From Corynebacterium resistens DSM 45100 (GTDB taxonomy: Bacteria; Actinomycetota; Actinomycetes; Mycobacteriales; Mycobacteriaceae): a stretch of DNA of 64,000 bases. Shown here in pieces: positions 19,246 through 28,006 of the stretch. The position numbers were made by a program, and so were the translations under genes. Numbering within the stretch: the first letter of the stretch is position 1; each line of letters opens with the position of its first letter. The stretch is from assembly GCF_000177535.2 (NCBI RefSeq), contig NC_015673.1:1922001-1986000 (forward strand). The letters are read 5' to 3'. The notes under the pieces were generated by a model. The model made no database searches, was not told the DNA's origin, and worked only from the letters and a program-made list of their open reading frames with translations.

Positions 19246-20424
19246 TTAGATGTGGCCTTTTTGGATGCCGATTGAGTGTGTGTACTCGGTATCGATACCG
19301 TTGTCGTAGAGGGCTGGTTGTCCTGTTTCATAGTCGGCTTGGTTCTCGTTTCGGGTCAGGGTTGTAACTTTGGCGAGTTGGTTCTGGCCCCAGTTGGACT
19401 GTCTGGCGATTTCTATTGGATCGCCAGGCAGTTCCGTTTTCAGATACAGCCACCAATCCAGCATTTTGCGTTGGTGCTCACCGCGTCTGCCGCGATGAGT
19501 TCTTGCAAGGAGCTTCAGCTGGGCGTTGATGCCGCCTTCAAGACTGTTGGTGGTGGATTTGATCCGGTGCGGCTCGAGCACACCTTTCGGGGGCTTGAGG
19601 TAGACAAACAGCAGGTCATTGCGCCACAGGTGGTTGAGACTGTTGTAGGCCTTGCGCACGTTGACATGGGTCCACACGAGTGTGTCTTTTGCTGTTTTCG
19701 GGTCTTTGACCTGTGTCTTTTCGTTGAGCCAATCCTTGTAGAGCGTGTGAAACTCTTGCAGTTGTGCACCCCATTGTGCAGCCTCGTCCAGGGTGGTGAT
19801 GCGGGTGAGTTTCAGCGCGAGTCGGTAGATGGTGCGGCCAGCATCAGTGCGTGGTCGTGAGGTGGTGTAGCGGCGTACTCTGCGTTGGGCGTGCACGAGG
19901 CAGCGTTGGATTTTGGTGTTTGGCCAGCACGTTTTAATTGCGCTTGTGGCTCCTCGGCCACCGTCGATCACAGCGATCAACGGTGCTTCGATGCGCTCGA
20001 GCAGGCGCTTGTAGTCGTGTGTGGTTTCTTGTTTGCACCAGTGCCAGGCGATGACGTGGTCGAGCGTTGCCGCCACGATCAGACAGCCACCTGCGGTGTA
20101 GGTGCCGTCGATGAAGATCTGGTCGTAGACCCTGCCTGTATGGCCGATGGTCGGGTCAGGCACGTCAACCAGCCAAAAGGCATCGAATTTGCGCTGCAGC
20201 GTACGTGTCGAGCAGCTCATGTTGCCGGCGATCGCCGCAAGACTGGTCCCGGCGGTCAGGTGCTGGATGAACGCACGAAATAGGGCTGCGTTGGTGATAT
20301 CGCTGCGCTGCTTGGTCAGTGAAGCACCGCAGATTTTGCACCGCCACCGGGTCGTCCCGTTGCTGGTGGTGCCGTTTCGTTTCATATCGCCGCCACAATG
20401 GCAGCGTGGTCGGTTCTTTGGCAT
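19246..20424 (-). CDS. IS1249 family transposase
   Basis: A DDE transposase of the IS256 superfamily that moves the surrounding element. It has an N-terminal zinc-ribbon-like region (CHCGG and CKICG pairs near residues 8-30), then the catalytic core with the first Asp in FIDGTYTAGG and the second in AVIDGGRGA, and the late Glu expected in NSLEGGINAQLK. The ATG at 20424 (MPKNRPRC) matches family length; the frame is open to 20526, and the additional 34 residues are probably not translated. No interruption is seen. Confidence 0.93.
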   Translation of the reverse strand: MPKNRPRCHCGGDMKRNGTTSNGTTRWRCKICGASLTKQRSDITNAALFRAFIQHLTAGTSLAAIAGNMSCSTRTLQRKFDAFWLVDVPDPTIGHTGRVYDQIFIDGTYTAGGCLIVAATLDHVIAWHWCKQETTHDYKRLLERIEAPLIAVIDGGRGATSAIKTCWPNTKIQRCLVHAQRRVRRYTTSRPRTDAGRTIYRLALKLTRITTLDEAAQWGAQLQEFHTLYKDWLNEKTQVKDPKTAKDTLVWTHVNVRKAYNSLNHLWRNDLLFVYLKPPKGVLEPHRIKSTTNSLEGGINAQLKLLARTHRGRRGEHQRKMLDWWLYLKTELPGDPIEIARQSNWGQNQLAKVTTLTRNENQADYETGQPALYDNGIDTEYTHSIGIQKGHI

Positions 20425-20493
20425 TGGGCAACCGAACCACCGCTCCGTAGCACACCATGGCAGCCACACCGGGGATTTTCGCAAGAGAGGGCC

Positions 20494-20518
20494 AATATAT
20501 GCTTTTGGAGCATATATT
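20494..20518. promoter_or_regulatory. Perfect 10-bp hairpin inside the IS, upstream of the transposase
   Basis: AATATATGCT and AGCATATATT pair perfectly around TTTGG. It lies between the right terminal repeat and the transposase start. Such a structure could block transcripts entering from outside or limit transposase translation; both are inference. Confidence 0.5.
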
Positions 20519-20585
20519 TTCCGCAAACGCGGAGTTCAGAGCATGAAAATCAACGATTCCGGACACACATTTTGTCGCTTAACCC

Positions 20586-20593
20586 TCAGGCGG
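20586..20593. repeat. Target site duplication, right copy (TCAGGCGG)
   Basis: Identical to 19193-19200 and directly abuts the right terminal inverted repeat. It is followed by GGTTTTTGTTTTT, the orphaned T-rich tail of the tRNA-Gln terminator. Confidence 0.93.
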
Positions 20594-20647
20594 GGTTTTT
20601 GTTTTTCGCGAGCGGGATTGTCGCACCCCTCCACTAAGGTTCACTCC

Positions 20648-22066
20648 ATGTGGAAAACCTTTACCCACAAGCTCATCGGCACTCCCCCAGAATCCAATCT
20701 TGAGCATGTGGAAGAAAACGCCGGGCGTTATTCTCTCGGCTTCGGCGCCCAAAACATCGGCGATCAGATCGTCTCGGCCAAGACCGTTTTGCCATGGTTC
20801 CTCGGCCTCGTCGCCGCACCAGCGTGGGTTCTGCCCTTGCTCGTGCCGATCCGCGAATCGGGTTCGATGTTGCCCCAGGCTGCCTTGCGCCCATGGATTC
20901 AAGCCCGCACCCGCCGCCTCCCGTTGTTGCTCCTAGGTTCCGCAGGCCAAGCCCTCGCATGTTTCTTCATGGCCCTTACCGCAATCTTCGCGTCCGGCGC
21001 TCTCGCGGGCATCCTCATCTTGGCGTGCTTGGCGATGCTCTCCTTATGTCGCGCATTGGTCTCCCTCACGAGTAAGGACATCGCCGGGCGTGTAGTTCCA
21101 AAGGGCTATCGTGGCCGTCTCACAGGGTTCGCCACCACCGTCTCGGGCGGTGTGGCCATCATCGTGGGCATTGTGCTGCAAGCTCTCCAATCAAAACTCA
21201 CCCCAACGCTCTTCGCGACCCTTTTTGTCATCGCGGCAGCTTCGTGGGCGCTGAGCTTGTGGTTTTTCCGCGGTATTCGGGAGCTGGGCGGTTCGGCGTC
21301 AGTAAAAAAGCAAGTCGCAGAAGAACAGCAAGCACAACAGGAAGCCCAAGAGGCTATGCAAACGCCGGCGGCCTATGTCCGCGAAGTGGTCCAAGATATC
21401 AGGGAGCTACTCGCCGGTGATCGCACCTTCCGGTCGTTTGTACTGGTCCGAACGCTGCTGCTGACCTCGGCACTTTCCCCCACTTTCCTGGTGGCGATGG
21501 CTGCGGCCAATCAGGATCGCGCGGGAAATTCGGTGGCGACCGCATTATTCACGGGCTTAGGCACGTTCGTGATCGCCTCCGGCGTGGCATCACTGCTGGC
21601 GGGCAAAGTGTCCGGGTGGCTCTCGGACGTCTCCAGCCGCAACACGCTCGCGGGCGCAGCCTTGCTGGCCACCGTTGTTTTGGTCATCACGGTCGCGCTT
21701 TCTTTTGTTATTTCTTTGGTCGACGCCGCGCAGGCCAGCTCCCCTGCACCCCACTGGCTATTCACTGTCCTGATGTGGTGGCTCCCCGTGGCGTTCTTCG
21801 TCGTTTCCCTTGCCCATGCCGCCATCCGCGTAGCGCGATCGACGTACGTGGTGGATATGGCCGAAGGCGACCAGCGGACTCGATATGTCTCGGTGGCAAA
21901 CACGCTGATGGGTGTGCTGCTGCTCATCGTAGGTGCCGTGACATCCCTGTTGGCGGTGTTCAATCCTGTGTGGCCGCTGGCAGCGCTAGCGGGATTGGGC
22001 TTGTTGGGCGCGGTGTTGGCGCGACGGCTTCCCGAAGTCTCCGCGGATAGGAGCGAGCTCGCGTAG
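20648..22066 (+). CDS. MFS transporter
   Basis: A 472-residue major facilitator with about twelve membrane helices in two halves, separated by a cytoplasmic loop with a Gln-Glu-Ala-rich stretch near residue 225. Motifs typical of drug or metabolite efflux are not specific enough to name a substrate. The frame runs open far into the IS, but the ATG at 20648 is the natural start: an AAGG lies eight bases upstream, and TAAGGT directly before it could be a -10 box of a leaderless transcript. The IS has been inserted about 60 bases upstream, so its expression may be altered. Confidence 0.86.
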   Translation: MWKTFTHKLIGTPPESNLEHVEENAGRYSLGFGAQNIGDQIVSAKTVLPWFLGLVAAPAWVLPLLVPIRESGSMLPQAALRPWIQARTRRLPLLLLGSAGQALACFFMALTAIFASGALAGILILACLAMLSLCRALVSLTSKDIAGRVVPKGYRGRLTGFATTVSGGVAIIVGIVLQALQSKLTPTLFATLFVIAAASWALSLWFFRGIRELGGSASVKKQVAEEQQAQQEAQEAMQTPAAYVREVVQDIRELLAGDRTFRSFVLVRTLLLTSALSPTFLVAMAAANQDRAGNSVATALFTGLGTFVIASGVASLLAGKVSGWLSDVSSRNTLAGAALLATVVLVITVALSFVISLVDAAQASSPAPHWLFTVLMWWLPVAFFVVSLAHAAIRVARSTYVVDMAEGDQRTRYVSVANTLMGVLLLIVGAVTSLLAVFNPVWPLAALAGLGLLGAVLARRLPEVSADRSELA

Positions 22067-22222
22067 TTGCGATTGCAGAACTTAGCTAGTGTAGGAAGTC
22101 TAAAAATGATTCGCGATAAGTACGTAACTCATCGAAGTTCGTGAATCGGCCCGTGGAGGTCGAGTTGTCGTGAATTTTGAATAGTGTTGAAAATCCCCGA
22201 TTAACCAAGGACGTCCATCACC

Positions 22223-23674
22223 ATGGCCTACTCTCCCGTAGCAGTCGTTGTCCTCGCTGCCGGCGCGGGCACCCGCATGAAGTCGAAGACCCAGAAGACT
22301 CTCCACGCCATTGGAGGGCGCACGCTGCTTTCCCACAGCTTGCACGCTGCCGCCGCGATCAACCCTGCTTCCATCGTGACCGTTATCGGCCACGGTCGCG
22401 ACCAGGTGGGCCCAGCTGTGGAGGCTGTGGCTGAGGAACTAGGCCGCCCCATTGCGACCGAGGTGCAGGAGGAACAAAACGGTACTGGCCACGCAGTGCA
22501 ATGCGGTATCCGCAGCCTGCAGGATTTCGAGGGCACGATCATCGTGACGAATGCCGATGTTCCGCTGCTCACTGCTGAAACGCTAACGGAGCTGCACGAA
22601 GCACACACCCAGGTACCTACTGCCGTGACGGTACTGTCCGTGCACCAAGATGATCCAACTGGCTACGGCCGCATCATCCGCACCGAGGACGGCGAAGTTA
22701 CGGCCATTGTCGAAGAAAAAGATGCGGACGAGGACCAGAAGGCGATTACTGAGGTTAACTCTGGAGTTTTTGCATTCGACGCCGCGATTTTGCGCAAAGC
22801 CTTGGGCCAGTTGGATACCGATAACGCGCAAGGCGAGCTGTACTTGACAGATGTGTTGGGCATTGCGCGCAACGAGGGCCACCCAGTTCGCAGCCACATG
22901 GCATCCGATGCTCGCGAGCTAGCTGGCGTAAACGATCGCGTTCAGTTGGCGGAAGCCGGCGCCGAACTTAATCGGCGGACGGTGGAAGCCGCCATGCGTG
23001 CCGGTGCCACCGTGGTGGATCCCGCCACCACCCGCATCGACGTGCAGGTTCAAGTTGGCCAGGACGTGACGATCCTGCCGGGCACGCAATTGCTGGGCAC
23101 GACGGTCTTGAGTGATGACGTGACGGTTGGCCCGGACACGACCTTGGAAAACGTGAAGGTCGGCCGTGCTGCAGAAATTATCCGCACCCACGCCATCGAT
23201 TCCACGATTGGTGAAGAAGCCAACGTTGGCCCATTTACCTACCTGCGCCCAGGAACAGTTTTGGGCGAAAAGGGCAAGCTGGGCGGTTTCGTGGAGACGA
23301 AGAACGCCACGATCGGGCGTGGCTCAAAGGTGCCGCACCTGACGTATGTGGGTGATGCCACCATCGGTGAATACAGCAACATTGGCGCTTCCAGCGTGTT
23401 CGTTAACTACGACGGAGTGAACAAGCACCACACCACCGTGGGCAACCACGTACGCACCGGATCGGACACGATGTTCATCGCTCCAGTAACGGTTGGCGAC
23501 GGCGCATACTCCGGCGCTGGAACCGTCATCAAGGAAGATGTGCCACCGGGAGCTTTGGTGGTTTCGGGCGGAAACCAGCGCAACATCGAAGGTTGGGTGC
23601 AGCGCAAACGCCCCGGCACTGCCGCAGCCGAAGCAGCAGCGGCGGCCGCCGAATCCCAGGACGAAGAAAACTAA
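22223..23674 (+). CDS. glmU: Bifunctional glucosamine-1-phosphate N-acetyltransferase / UDP-GlcNAc pyrophosphorylase
   Basis: Makes UDP-N-acetylglucosamine, precursor of peptidoglycan. Residues 1-230 are the uridylyltransferase domain with [11 protein letters not shown] at 12-22 and TNADVPLL; residues from about 255 form the left-handed beta helix acetyltransferase domain of hexapeptide repeats with the active-site block [12 protein letters not shown]. The tail is alanine-rich. Length 483 is normal for actinobacteria. A ribosome site AAGGA lies eleven bases upstream. It is followed by prs. Confidence 0.97.
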   Translation: MAYSPVAVVVLAAGAGTRMKSKTQKTLHAIGGRTLLSHSLHAAAAINPASIVTVIGHGRDQVGPAVEAVAEELGRPIATEVQEEQNGTGHAVQCGIRSLQDFEGTIIVTNADVPLLTAETLTELHEAHTQVPTAVTVLSVHQDDPTGYGRIIRTEDGEVTAIVEEKDADEDQKAITEVNSGVFAFDAAILRKALGQLDTDNAQGELYLTDVLGIARNEGHPVRSHMASDARELAGVNDRVQLAEAGAELNRRTVEAAMRAGATVVDPATTRIDVQVQVGQDVTILPGTQLLGTTVLSDDVTVGPDTTLENVKVGRAAEIIRTHAIDSTIGEEANVGPFTYLRPGTVLGEKGKLGGFVETKNATIGRGSKVPHLTYVGDATIGEYSNIGASSVFVNYDGVNKHHTTVGNHVRTGSDTMFIAPVTVGDGAYSGAGTVIKEDVPPGALVVSGGNQRNIEGWVQRKRPGTAAAEAAAAAAESQDEEN

Positions 23675-23687
23675 AACGCGCGCCCTT

Positions 23688-23714
23688 GCACGAGCAGTTA
23701 AAACTACTGCGTGC
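23688..23714 (+). terminator. Imperfect hairpin between glmU and prs
   Basis: GCACGAGCAGT (23688-23698) can pair with ACTACTGCGTGC (23703-23714) with one or two bulges around TAAA. The following CCCCCGTTTCTT is only moderately T-rich. It may attenuate or end the glmU transcript. Confidence 0.4.
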
Positions 23715-23805
23715 CCCCGTTTCTTGTTGGATGGCTGGTCACGCACTTATTATGAGACTGCTAAGTGCAAGTATCCGTATGTAGGCGCCAGGAAGGCCAA
23801 TTTAC

Positions 23806-24777
23806 GTGTCAACCACTCATTGGATCGACAACCAGAAGAACCTCATGCTGTTTAGCGGCCGTGCACACCCAGAATTGGGTCACGCCGTAGCTCGTGAACT
23901 GGGTATCGAAGTAACCCCAACCACCGCTCGTGACTTCGCCAATGGCGAGATCTTCGTCCGTTTCGAAGAGTCCGTGCGTGGCTCGGATGCGTTCGTCCTG
24001 CAGTCCCACCCACAGCCTTTGAATAACTGGCTGATGGAGCAGCTCATCATGATCGATGCGCTGAAGCGTGGCTCCGCCAAGCGCATTACTGCCGTGTTGC
24101 CCTTCTACCCCTACGCTCGCCAGGACAAGAAGCACCGTGGTCGCGAGCCTATTTCAGCTCGTTTGGTAGCCGACCTGCTCAAGACTGCTGGCGCTGATCG
24201 CATCGTTTCTGTCGATCTGCACACCGACCAGATTCAGGGCTTCTTCGACGGTCCGGTTGACCACATGCATGCCATGCCAATCCTCACGGATTATGTCAAG
24301 AAGAATTACAACCTAGACAACGTCTGCGTGGTTTCCCCTGATGCAGGTCGCGTTAAGGTTGCCGAGAAGTGGGCCAATGTCCTCGGTGGTGCTCCACTGG
24401 CCTTCATCCACAAGACCCGCGACGTGGACGTTGCTAACAAGGTGACCGCCAACCGTGTCGTCGGTGATGTCAAGGGGCGCACCTGTGTCCTGTTGGACGA
24501 CATGATCGATACTGGCGGAACCATTGCTGGCGCTGTCGGTGTACTTCGTGAAGCTGGCGCAGAAGACGTCATTATCGCCACCACCCACGGCGTGTTCTCC
24601 GGCCCAGCCCGTGAACGTCTCAGTGAATGTGGTGCTCGTGAGATCATCACCACCGATACGTTGCCGCAAAGCACCGAAGGCTGGGATAACCTCACGGTTC
24701 TCTCCATCGCCCCATTGGTAGCGAAGACCATTCACGAAATCTTCGAAAACGGTTCTGTAACCACCCTGTTCGAATAG
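23806..24777 (+). CDS. prs: Ribose-phosphate diphosphokinase (PRPP synthase)
   Basis: Makes 5-phosphoribosyl-1-diphosphate from ribose 5-phosphate and ATP for nucleotide, histidine, tryptophan and decaprenyl-phosphoarabinose synthesis. The 323-residue class I enzyme shows FYPYARQDKKHRGREPISA (flexible loop), the cation-binding SVDLHTDQIQGFF and the PRPP loop VLLDDMIDTGGT. Translation starts at a GTG at 23806 preceded by AGGAAGG. It is normally found between glmU and rplY in this genus. Confidence 0.97.
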   Translation: MSTTHWIDNQKNLMLFSGRAHPELGHAVARELGIEVTPTTARDFANGEIFVRFEESVRGSDAFVLQSHPQPLNNWLMEQLIMIDALKRGSAKRITAVLPFYPYARQDKKHRGREPISARLVADLLKTAGADRIVSVDLHTDQIQGFFDGPVDHMHAMPILTDYVKKNYNLDNVCVVSPDAGRVKVAEKWANVLGGAPLAFIHKTRDVDVANKVTANRVVGDVKGRTCVLLDDMIDTGGTIAGAVGVLREAGAEDVIIATTHGVFSGPARERLSECGAREIITTDTLPQSTEGWDNLTVLSIAPLVAKTIHEIFENGSVTTLFE

Positions 24778-24787
24778 ACCTAGGGGA

Positions 24788-25945
24788 ATGAAGTTCGCTC
24801 AACGGCTGTCTAAAGACCTGCCGTACCCAGTGGTGATGGCTGCGGCATGGTCGCTGTGTTTACTCGCGATAGTTGCGGGCTTATGGGTAGTGGGAACCGC
24901 CTTGGGGAAAATCTCCATGGTCGTCATCCCGCTGGCCATCGCAGCTCTTCTGGCTGCGCTTCTCGCGCCAGTCAATCAGCTACTCACCCGCCGGCTGCAT
25001 TTCCCCCGCGCGTTATCCGCGCTTCTTAGCCTGTTTGGCCTGATCGGGCTCGTGGCCCTCGGCGTCGTCTTCGCAGTCAACCAGTTTGCCTCCAGCTACC
25101 AAAGCTTGGCGGACAAAGCCCAAGAAGGGGCTACGGAAGTTGCTAACTGGGTGCATGATGGACCGTTGCAGGTTCCGCGTTCAGACAACTCACACAGCTT
25201 AGTGACCCAAATCAGCCAATGGGCTCAATCGAATAGTCATTCCCTGTACTCAAACGCGGTCGATGCCGGTACTACGACGATCGACACCTTCGCGGCCATA
25301 CTGATCTGCCTGATTGCCACATTCTTTTTCCTCTTCGACGGCCCCAAGATCAGCCGTTTCCTGATCGGCCTTTTCCCTCGTCAATCACAGCCAGACATCA
25401 CCGCAGCCGGCGCAGCAGCATGGAGCACGCTCAAAGCGTATGCCCGGATGCAAATCGTCGTGGCTTCGATCAACGCCCTCGGCATCGGAATCGGCGCGTG
25501 GATCCTAGGAACTCCGCTGGTTGTTCCCATCACCGCTGTAGTCTTCATCTGCTCATTCGTCCCCATCGTGGGCGCAGTCGTTTCGGGTGCCATCGCGGTA
25601 CTGATTGCTTTTGTGGATGGCGGGCTGACACACGCGATCATCATGACCATCATCGTGATCGGCGTGCACTTTCTGGAAACGCACGGCTTGCAACCATTCC
25701 TCATGGGCCATGCGGTACGCGTGCACCCTCTAGCTGTGGTGGTTGTGGTCGCCGCAGGCACGTACTTGTTCAGCTTGGCTGGCGCGCTATTCGCGGTTCC
25801 GATTACAGCGATGATCAACTCTTCAGTGCGCGCGATAGCTGCGCGGCACCAAGCTCCTCCCTCGTCCAGCCAAATAGAAGAAGGCAAACGTCCAAACAAG
25901 GCGAACGTCCAAACAGTAAGGACAAAACCTCTCGCGACGGACTAA
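24788..25945 (+). CDS. AI-2E family transporter (TqsA/PerM-like permease)
   Basis: A 385-residue membrane protein with about seven or eight hydrophobic helices arranged as in the AI-2E/PerM family: two N-terminal pairs, a polar extracytoplasmic region near residues 105-165, and a hydrophobic C-terminal half with the conserved patch VGAVVSGAIAVLIAF and VVVVVAAGTYLFSLAGA. Members export autoinducer-2 or exchange ions; substrate here is unknown. It starts ten bases after prs and is likely cotranscribed. Confidence 0.86.
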   Translation: MKFAQRLSKDLPYPVVMAAAWSLCLLAIVAGLWVVGTALGKISMVVIPLAIAALLAALLAPVNQLLTRRLHFPRALSALLSLFGLIGLVALGVVFAVNQFASSYQSLADKAQEGATEVANWVHDGPLQVPRSDNSHSLVTQISQWAQSNSHSLYSNAVDAGTTTIDTFAAILICLIATFFFLFDGPKISRFLIGLFPRQSQPDITAAGAAAWSTLKAYARMQIVVASINALGIGIGAWILGTPLVVPITAVVFICSFVPIVGAVVSGAIAVLIAFVDGGLTHAIIMTIIVIGVHFLETHGLQPFLMGHAVRVHPLAVVVVVAAGTYLFSLAGALFAVPITAMINSSVRAIAARHQAPPSSSQIEEGKRPNKANVQTVRTKPLATD

Positions 25946-25979
25946 CCACCTCCATCCTCTAATCACGAGTTCGCCGATT

Positions 25980-26193
25980 TTGGCCCCTCCCCTCCGCACC
26001 TGTAATATGTGGTGTTGATCTCGGCGAGGGCCGGTACCGAATCTAACTAGGTGAGGTACTAGCCGTTATCGGCGCGACTGAATAAGCCCACGAACATATA
26101 GCTTCAGCTTCTCTGTGCCTGGACATTCGCTTCCGGCAGGTTGGCGAAGATGTGTGGGAACGCTTTCACGCCGCGAGAGTTCGCGGCTTTTTT
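25980..26193 (+). ncRNA. Candidate small RNA or attenuated leader ending in a strong terminator
   Basis: A promoter-like pair, TTGGCC (25980-25985) and TAATAT (26003-26008) at 17-base spacing, is followed by about 160 bases without a credible gene and then a perfect intrinsic terminator at 26170-26193. The unit could be an independent small RNA, or an attenuator for rplY further down. No Rfam family is recognised and it does not show T-box or known riboswitch signatures. Confidence 0.35.
26170..26193 (+). terminator. Intrinsic terminator about 250 bases upstream of rplY
   Basis: GCCGCGA (26170-26176) and TCGCGGC (26181-26187) pair perfectly around GAGT, followed by six T. It ends transcription entering from prs and the AI-2E gene, or a small RNA starting near 26015. 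Confidence 0.85.
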
Positions 26194-26320
26194 CATGCCC
26201 AAACTCCGCCTCGGCGTGGCACTCCGAACAAGGAGGATCGCCTCGCAACCGAAGCGGAGAATGTGCAAGGAAATAGTCACATAACCCTTGCGTCCGTGGC
26301 ACCGAGTTCATGACAATGAA

Positions 26321-26418
26321 GGCTAAAGCCCGCCCGACAATCGCTGGTTCTCCCAGCGTGTTGGTTGGGCACAGTTTTAGCCCCACACGTTTAAAGGAAG
26401 CCTTCTCCAAAGGAAGGC
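26321..26418 (+). promoter_or_regulatory. Structured 5' leader of rplY
   Basis: A long imperfect hairpin: GGCTAAA (26321-26327) with TTTAGCC (26376-26382), GCCC (26328-26331) with GGGC (26367-26370), and the tip CGCTGG (26342-26347) with CCAGCG (26353-26358). A second perfect hairpin GCCTTC/GAAGGC (26400-26405 with 26413-26418) stands just before the AAGGAG ribosome site. Autoregulation by the ribosomal protein is a reasonable but unproven reading. Confidence 0.5.
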
Positions 26419-26442
26419 CACCAACTTGTTAAGGAGACCATC

Positions 26443-27111
26443 ATGGCTGAATTGACCCGCCTGAAGGGTGAAGTTCGCACCGAGTTCGGCAAGGGCGCTT
26501 CCCGCCGCCTGCGCCGCGATTTCCGCGTTCCAGTGGTTGTATACGGCAACCATCTGGACCCAATGCACGTCCACGTCGACATCCTAGAGCTGCAGGCCAT
26601 CCTGCGTAACGAAGGCGTTAACGCTGTTATCGAGCTCGAGGTTGAAGGCCAGGATCACCTGGTCATGATCAAGGCTGTGGATCAGAACGTCCTAACCCTC
26701 GATGTTGACCACGCTGACATGCTGAATGTTAAGCGCGGCGAAAAGGTTGAAGTTGAGGTTCCTGTTGTCGTCAACGGTGAGCCTGCCCCTGGCGCACAGG
26801 TTATGCAGGATGCAGACTTCGTTCTGGTTCTGGCCGACGTTCTGGACATTCCAGAAGAGATCGAGGTTTCTGTCGAGGGCAAGGAAATCGGCGACCAGAT
26901 TCTGGCCGGCGACCTACAGATCCCAGGCAATGCTTCCCTGGTTTCCGAGGAAGACACCCTGATCGTCAACGTCATCGAGCCAATCGAAGAAGAGCTCCCA
27001 GAGCCAGGCGAGGAAGGCGAAGTTTCCGAGGCAGAGGCTGCCGAGGGCGAAGCTCCAGCTGGCGAGGTTGCCGAGGGCGAGTCCAACGAGGGCTCCGAGG
27101 ACGAAGAGTAA
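26443..27111 (+). CDS. rplY: 50S ribosomal protein L25/general stress protein Ctc
   Basis: Binds 5S rRNA in the large ribosomal subunit. Residues about 4-90 form the L25 5S-binding domain, including RTEFGKGASRRLRRDFRVP; residues about 95-185 are the TL5/CTC beta domain; the last 40 residues are an acidic, Glu-Ala-Gly-rich tail common in actinobacterial Ctc proteins. A strong AAGGAG ribosome site lies seven bases before the ATG, and two leader hairpins precede it. The neighbour downstream is pth, as is usual. Confidence 0.96.
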   Translation: MAELTRLKGEVRTEFGKGASRRLRRDFRVPVVVYGNHLDPMHVHVDILELQAILRNEGVNAVIELEVEGQDHLVMIKAVDQNVLTLDVDHADMLNVKRGEKVEVEVPVVVNGEPAPGAQVMQDADFVLVLADVLDIPEEIEVSVEGKEIGDQILAGDLQIPGNASLVSEEDTLIVNVIEPIEEELPEPGEEGEVSEAEAAEGEAPAGEVAEGESNEGSEDEE

Positions 27112-27252
27112 TTCCCTCCCCTCTTTCTTTTCTCTCTTTTGTTTCGACGCCACGCTGTGGCCCGACCATGATTCGCCGGTAGCACGGGGGTTGGCCACGG
27201 TGGCGCCGATGTGAGGAAAGCACTGAAGCTGTCATGTGAGATGATTACTCGC

Positions 27253-27930
27253 ATGGCAGCTTCTCGCGTTTCTTCAGGTAATCGTGCCCACGGTGGACCA
27301 AATAAAACGGCGCTGGGAAACGATACAGTGTCAGGATCCTCCTCTGAGGCGCCGTGGCTCATTGTCGGGCTAGGCAACCCTGGCGATAAGTACACCACTA
27401 CCCGCCACAACGCGGGCTACCTCGTGGTCGATGAGCTTCTCGCAGACCTTCTTCCCGCCCCAGGGTCATTAGCACAGCACCGGAAGACCAACAGTTTGAT
27501 CTGTCAGTCTCGCATCGGTGAAACACCAGTGATTTTGGCACGCCCCCGCACCTACATGAATGAATCCGGCGCACCGGTGGCGAACCTGGCGAAGTTCTTC
27601 AAGGTTCCCGCCGAGCGTGTAATCGTGATTTATGACGAATTGGATCTGGATCCAGAAAAAGTCCGCGTGCGGATGGGCGGCGGCGACCATGGCCATAACG
27701 GCCTGCGCTCTATCACCAAGGCGCTAGGCACCAAGGAATACGTACGTATTGCCCTTGGAATTGGGCGGCCACCAGGTCGGATGGACGTGGCGTCATACGT
27801 ATTAAAACCCTTCAGCAAGGCCGAAAACGCCTGGCTACCGATAGCCGTCGCCGACGCGGCGGATGCAACCCGGGCTTGCGTGCAGCAGGGAGTAGAAGCG
27901 GGCATGCGCTATGCCGAATCTCGCGGGTGA
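27253..27930 (+). CDS. pth: Peptidyl-tRNA hydrolase
   Basis: Releases peptides from peptidyl-tRNA dropped by ribosomes. The hydrolase fold begins at LIVGLGNPGDKY, with the catalytic His in TTTRHNAGY, the tRNA-contacting Asn in RTYMNESG, the Asp in YDELDLD and the conserved GHNGLRSI. The start is uncertain: the frame opens with GTG at 27211, with ATG at 27241 and 27253; the last (MAASRVSSG) is used here. The 25-35 residues before the enzyme fold are not conserved. A paralogue lies about 5 kb downstream. Confidence 0.92.
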   Translation: MAASRVSSGNRAHGGPNKTALGNDTVSGSSSEAPWLIVGLGNPGDKYTTTRHNAGYLVVDELLADLLPAPGSLAQHRKTNSLICQSRIGETPVILARPRTYMNESGAPVANLAKFFKVPAERVIVIYDELDLDPEKVRVRMGGGDHGHNGLRSITKALGTKEYVRIALGIGRPPGRMDVASYVLKPFSKAENAWLPIAVADAADATRACVQQGVEAGMRYAESRG

Positions 27931-28006
27931 CAACTGAGCTATTAAGCGCGTGGGAAGCATGGCTCTCCCGATGACGGCCTAGTATGCTCACGGGCTCATT
28001 GCTGCC

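Larger units (their letters stand above)
19201..20585 (-). mobile_element. IS1249-like insertion sequence, complete, 1385 bp
   Basis: Bounded by perfect 24-bp terminal inverted repeats: 19201-19224 (starting GGGTTAAGCGACAAAATG) and 20562-20585 (its complement), flanked by an 8-bp target duplication. It carries one intact transposase gene reading leftward. Intact ends, an undamaged gene and identical duplications suggest recent arrival. An internal 10-bp hairpin lies between the transposase start and the right end. Confidence 0.95.

Noticed and set aside
20147-20647. N-terminal extension of the MFS transporter into the IS
   Set aside because: The extra 167 residues are the reverse of the transposase gene; the transporter itself begins at 20648.
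26100-26193. T-box leader before the 26170 terminator
   Set aside because: The conserved T-box and specifier features are missing, and the downstream gene is a ribosomal protein, not an amino acid gene.
26066-26410. 114-codon minus-strand frame in the rplY leader
   Set aside because: No family features, and it runs through a clear plus-strand terminator and leader hairpins.
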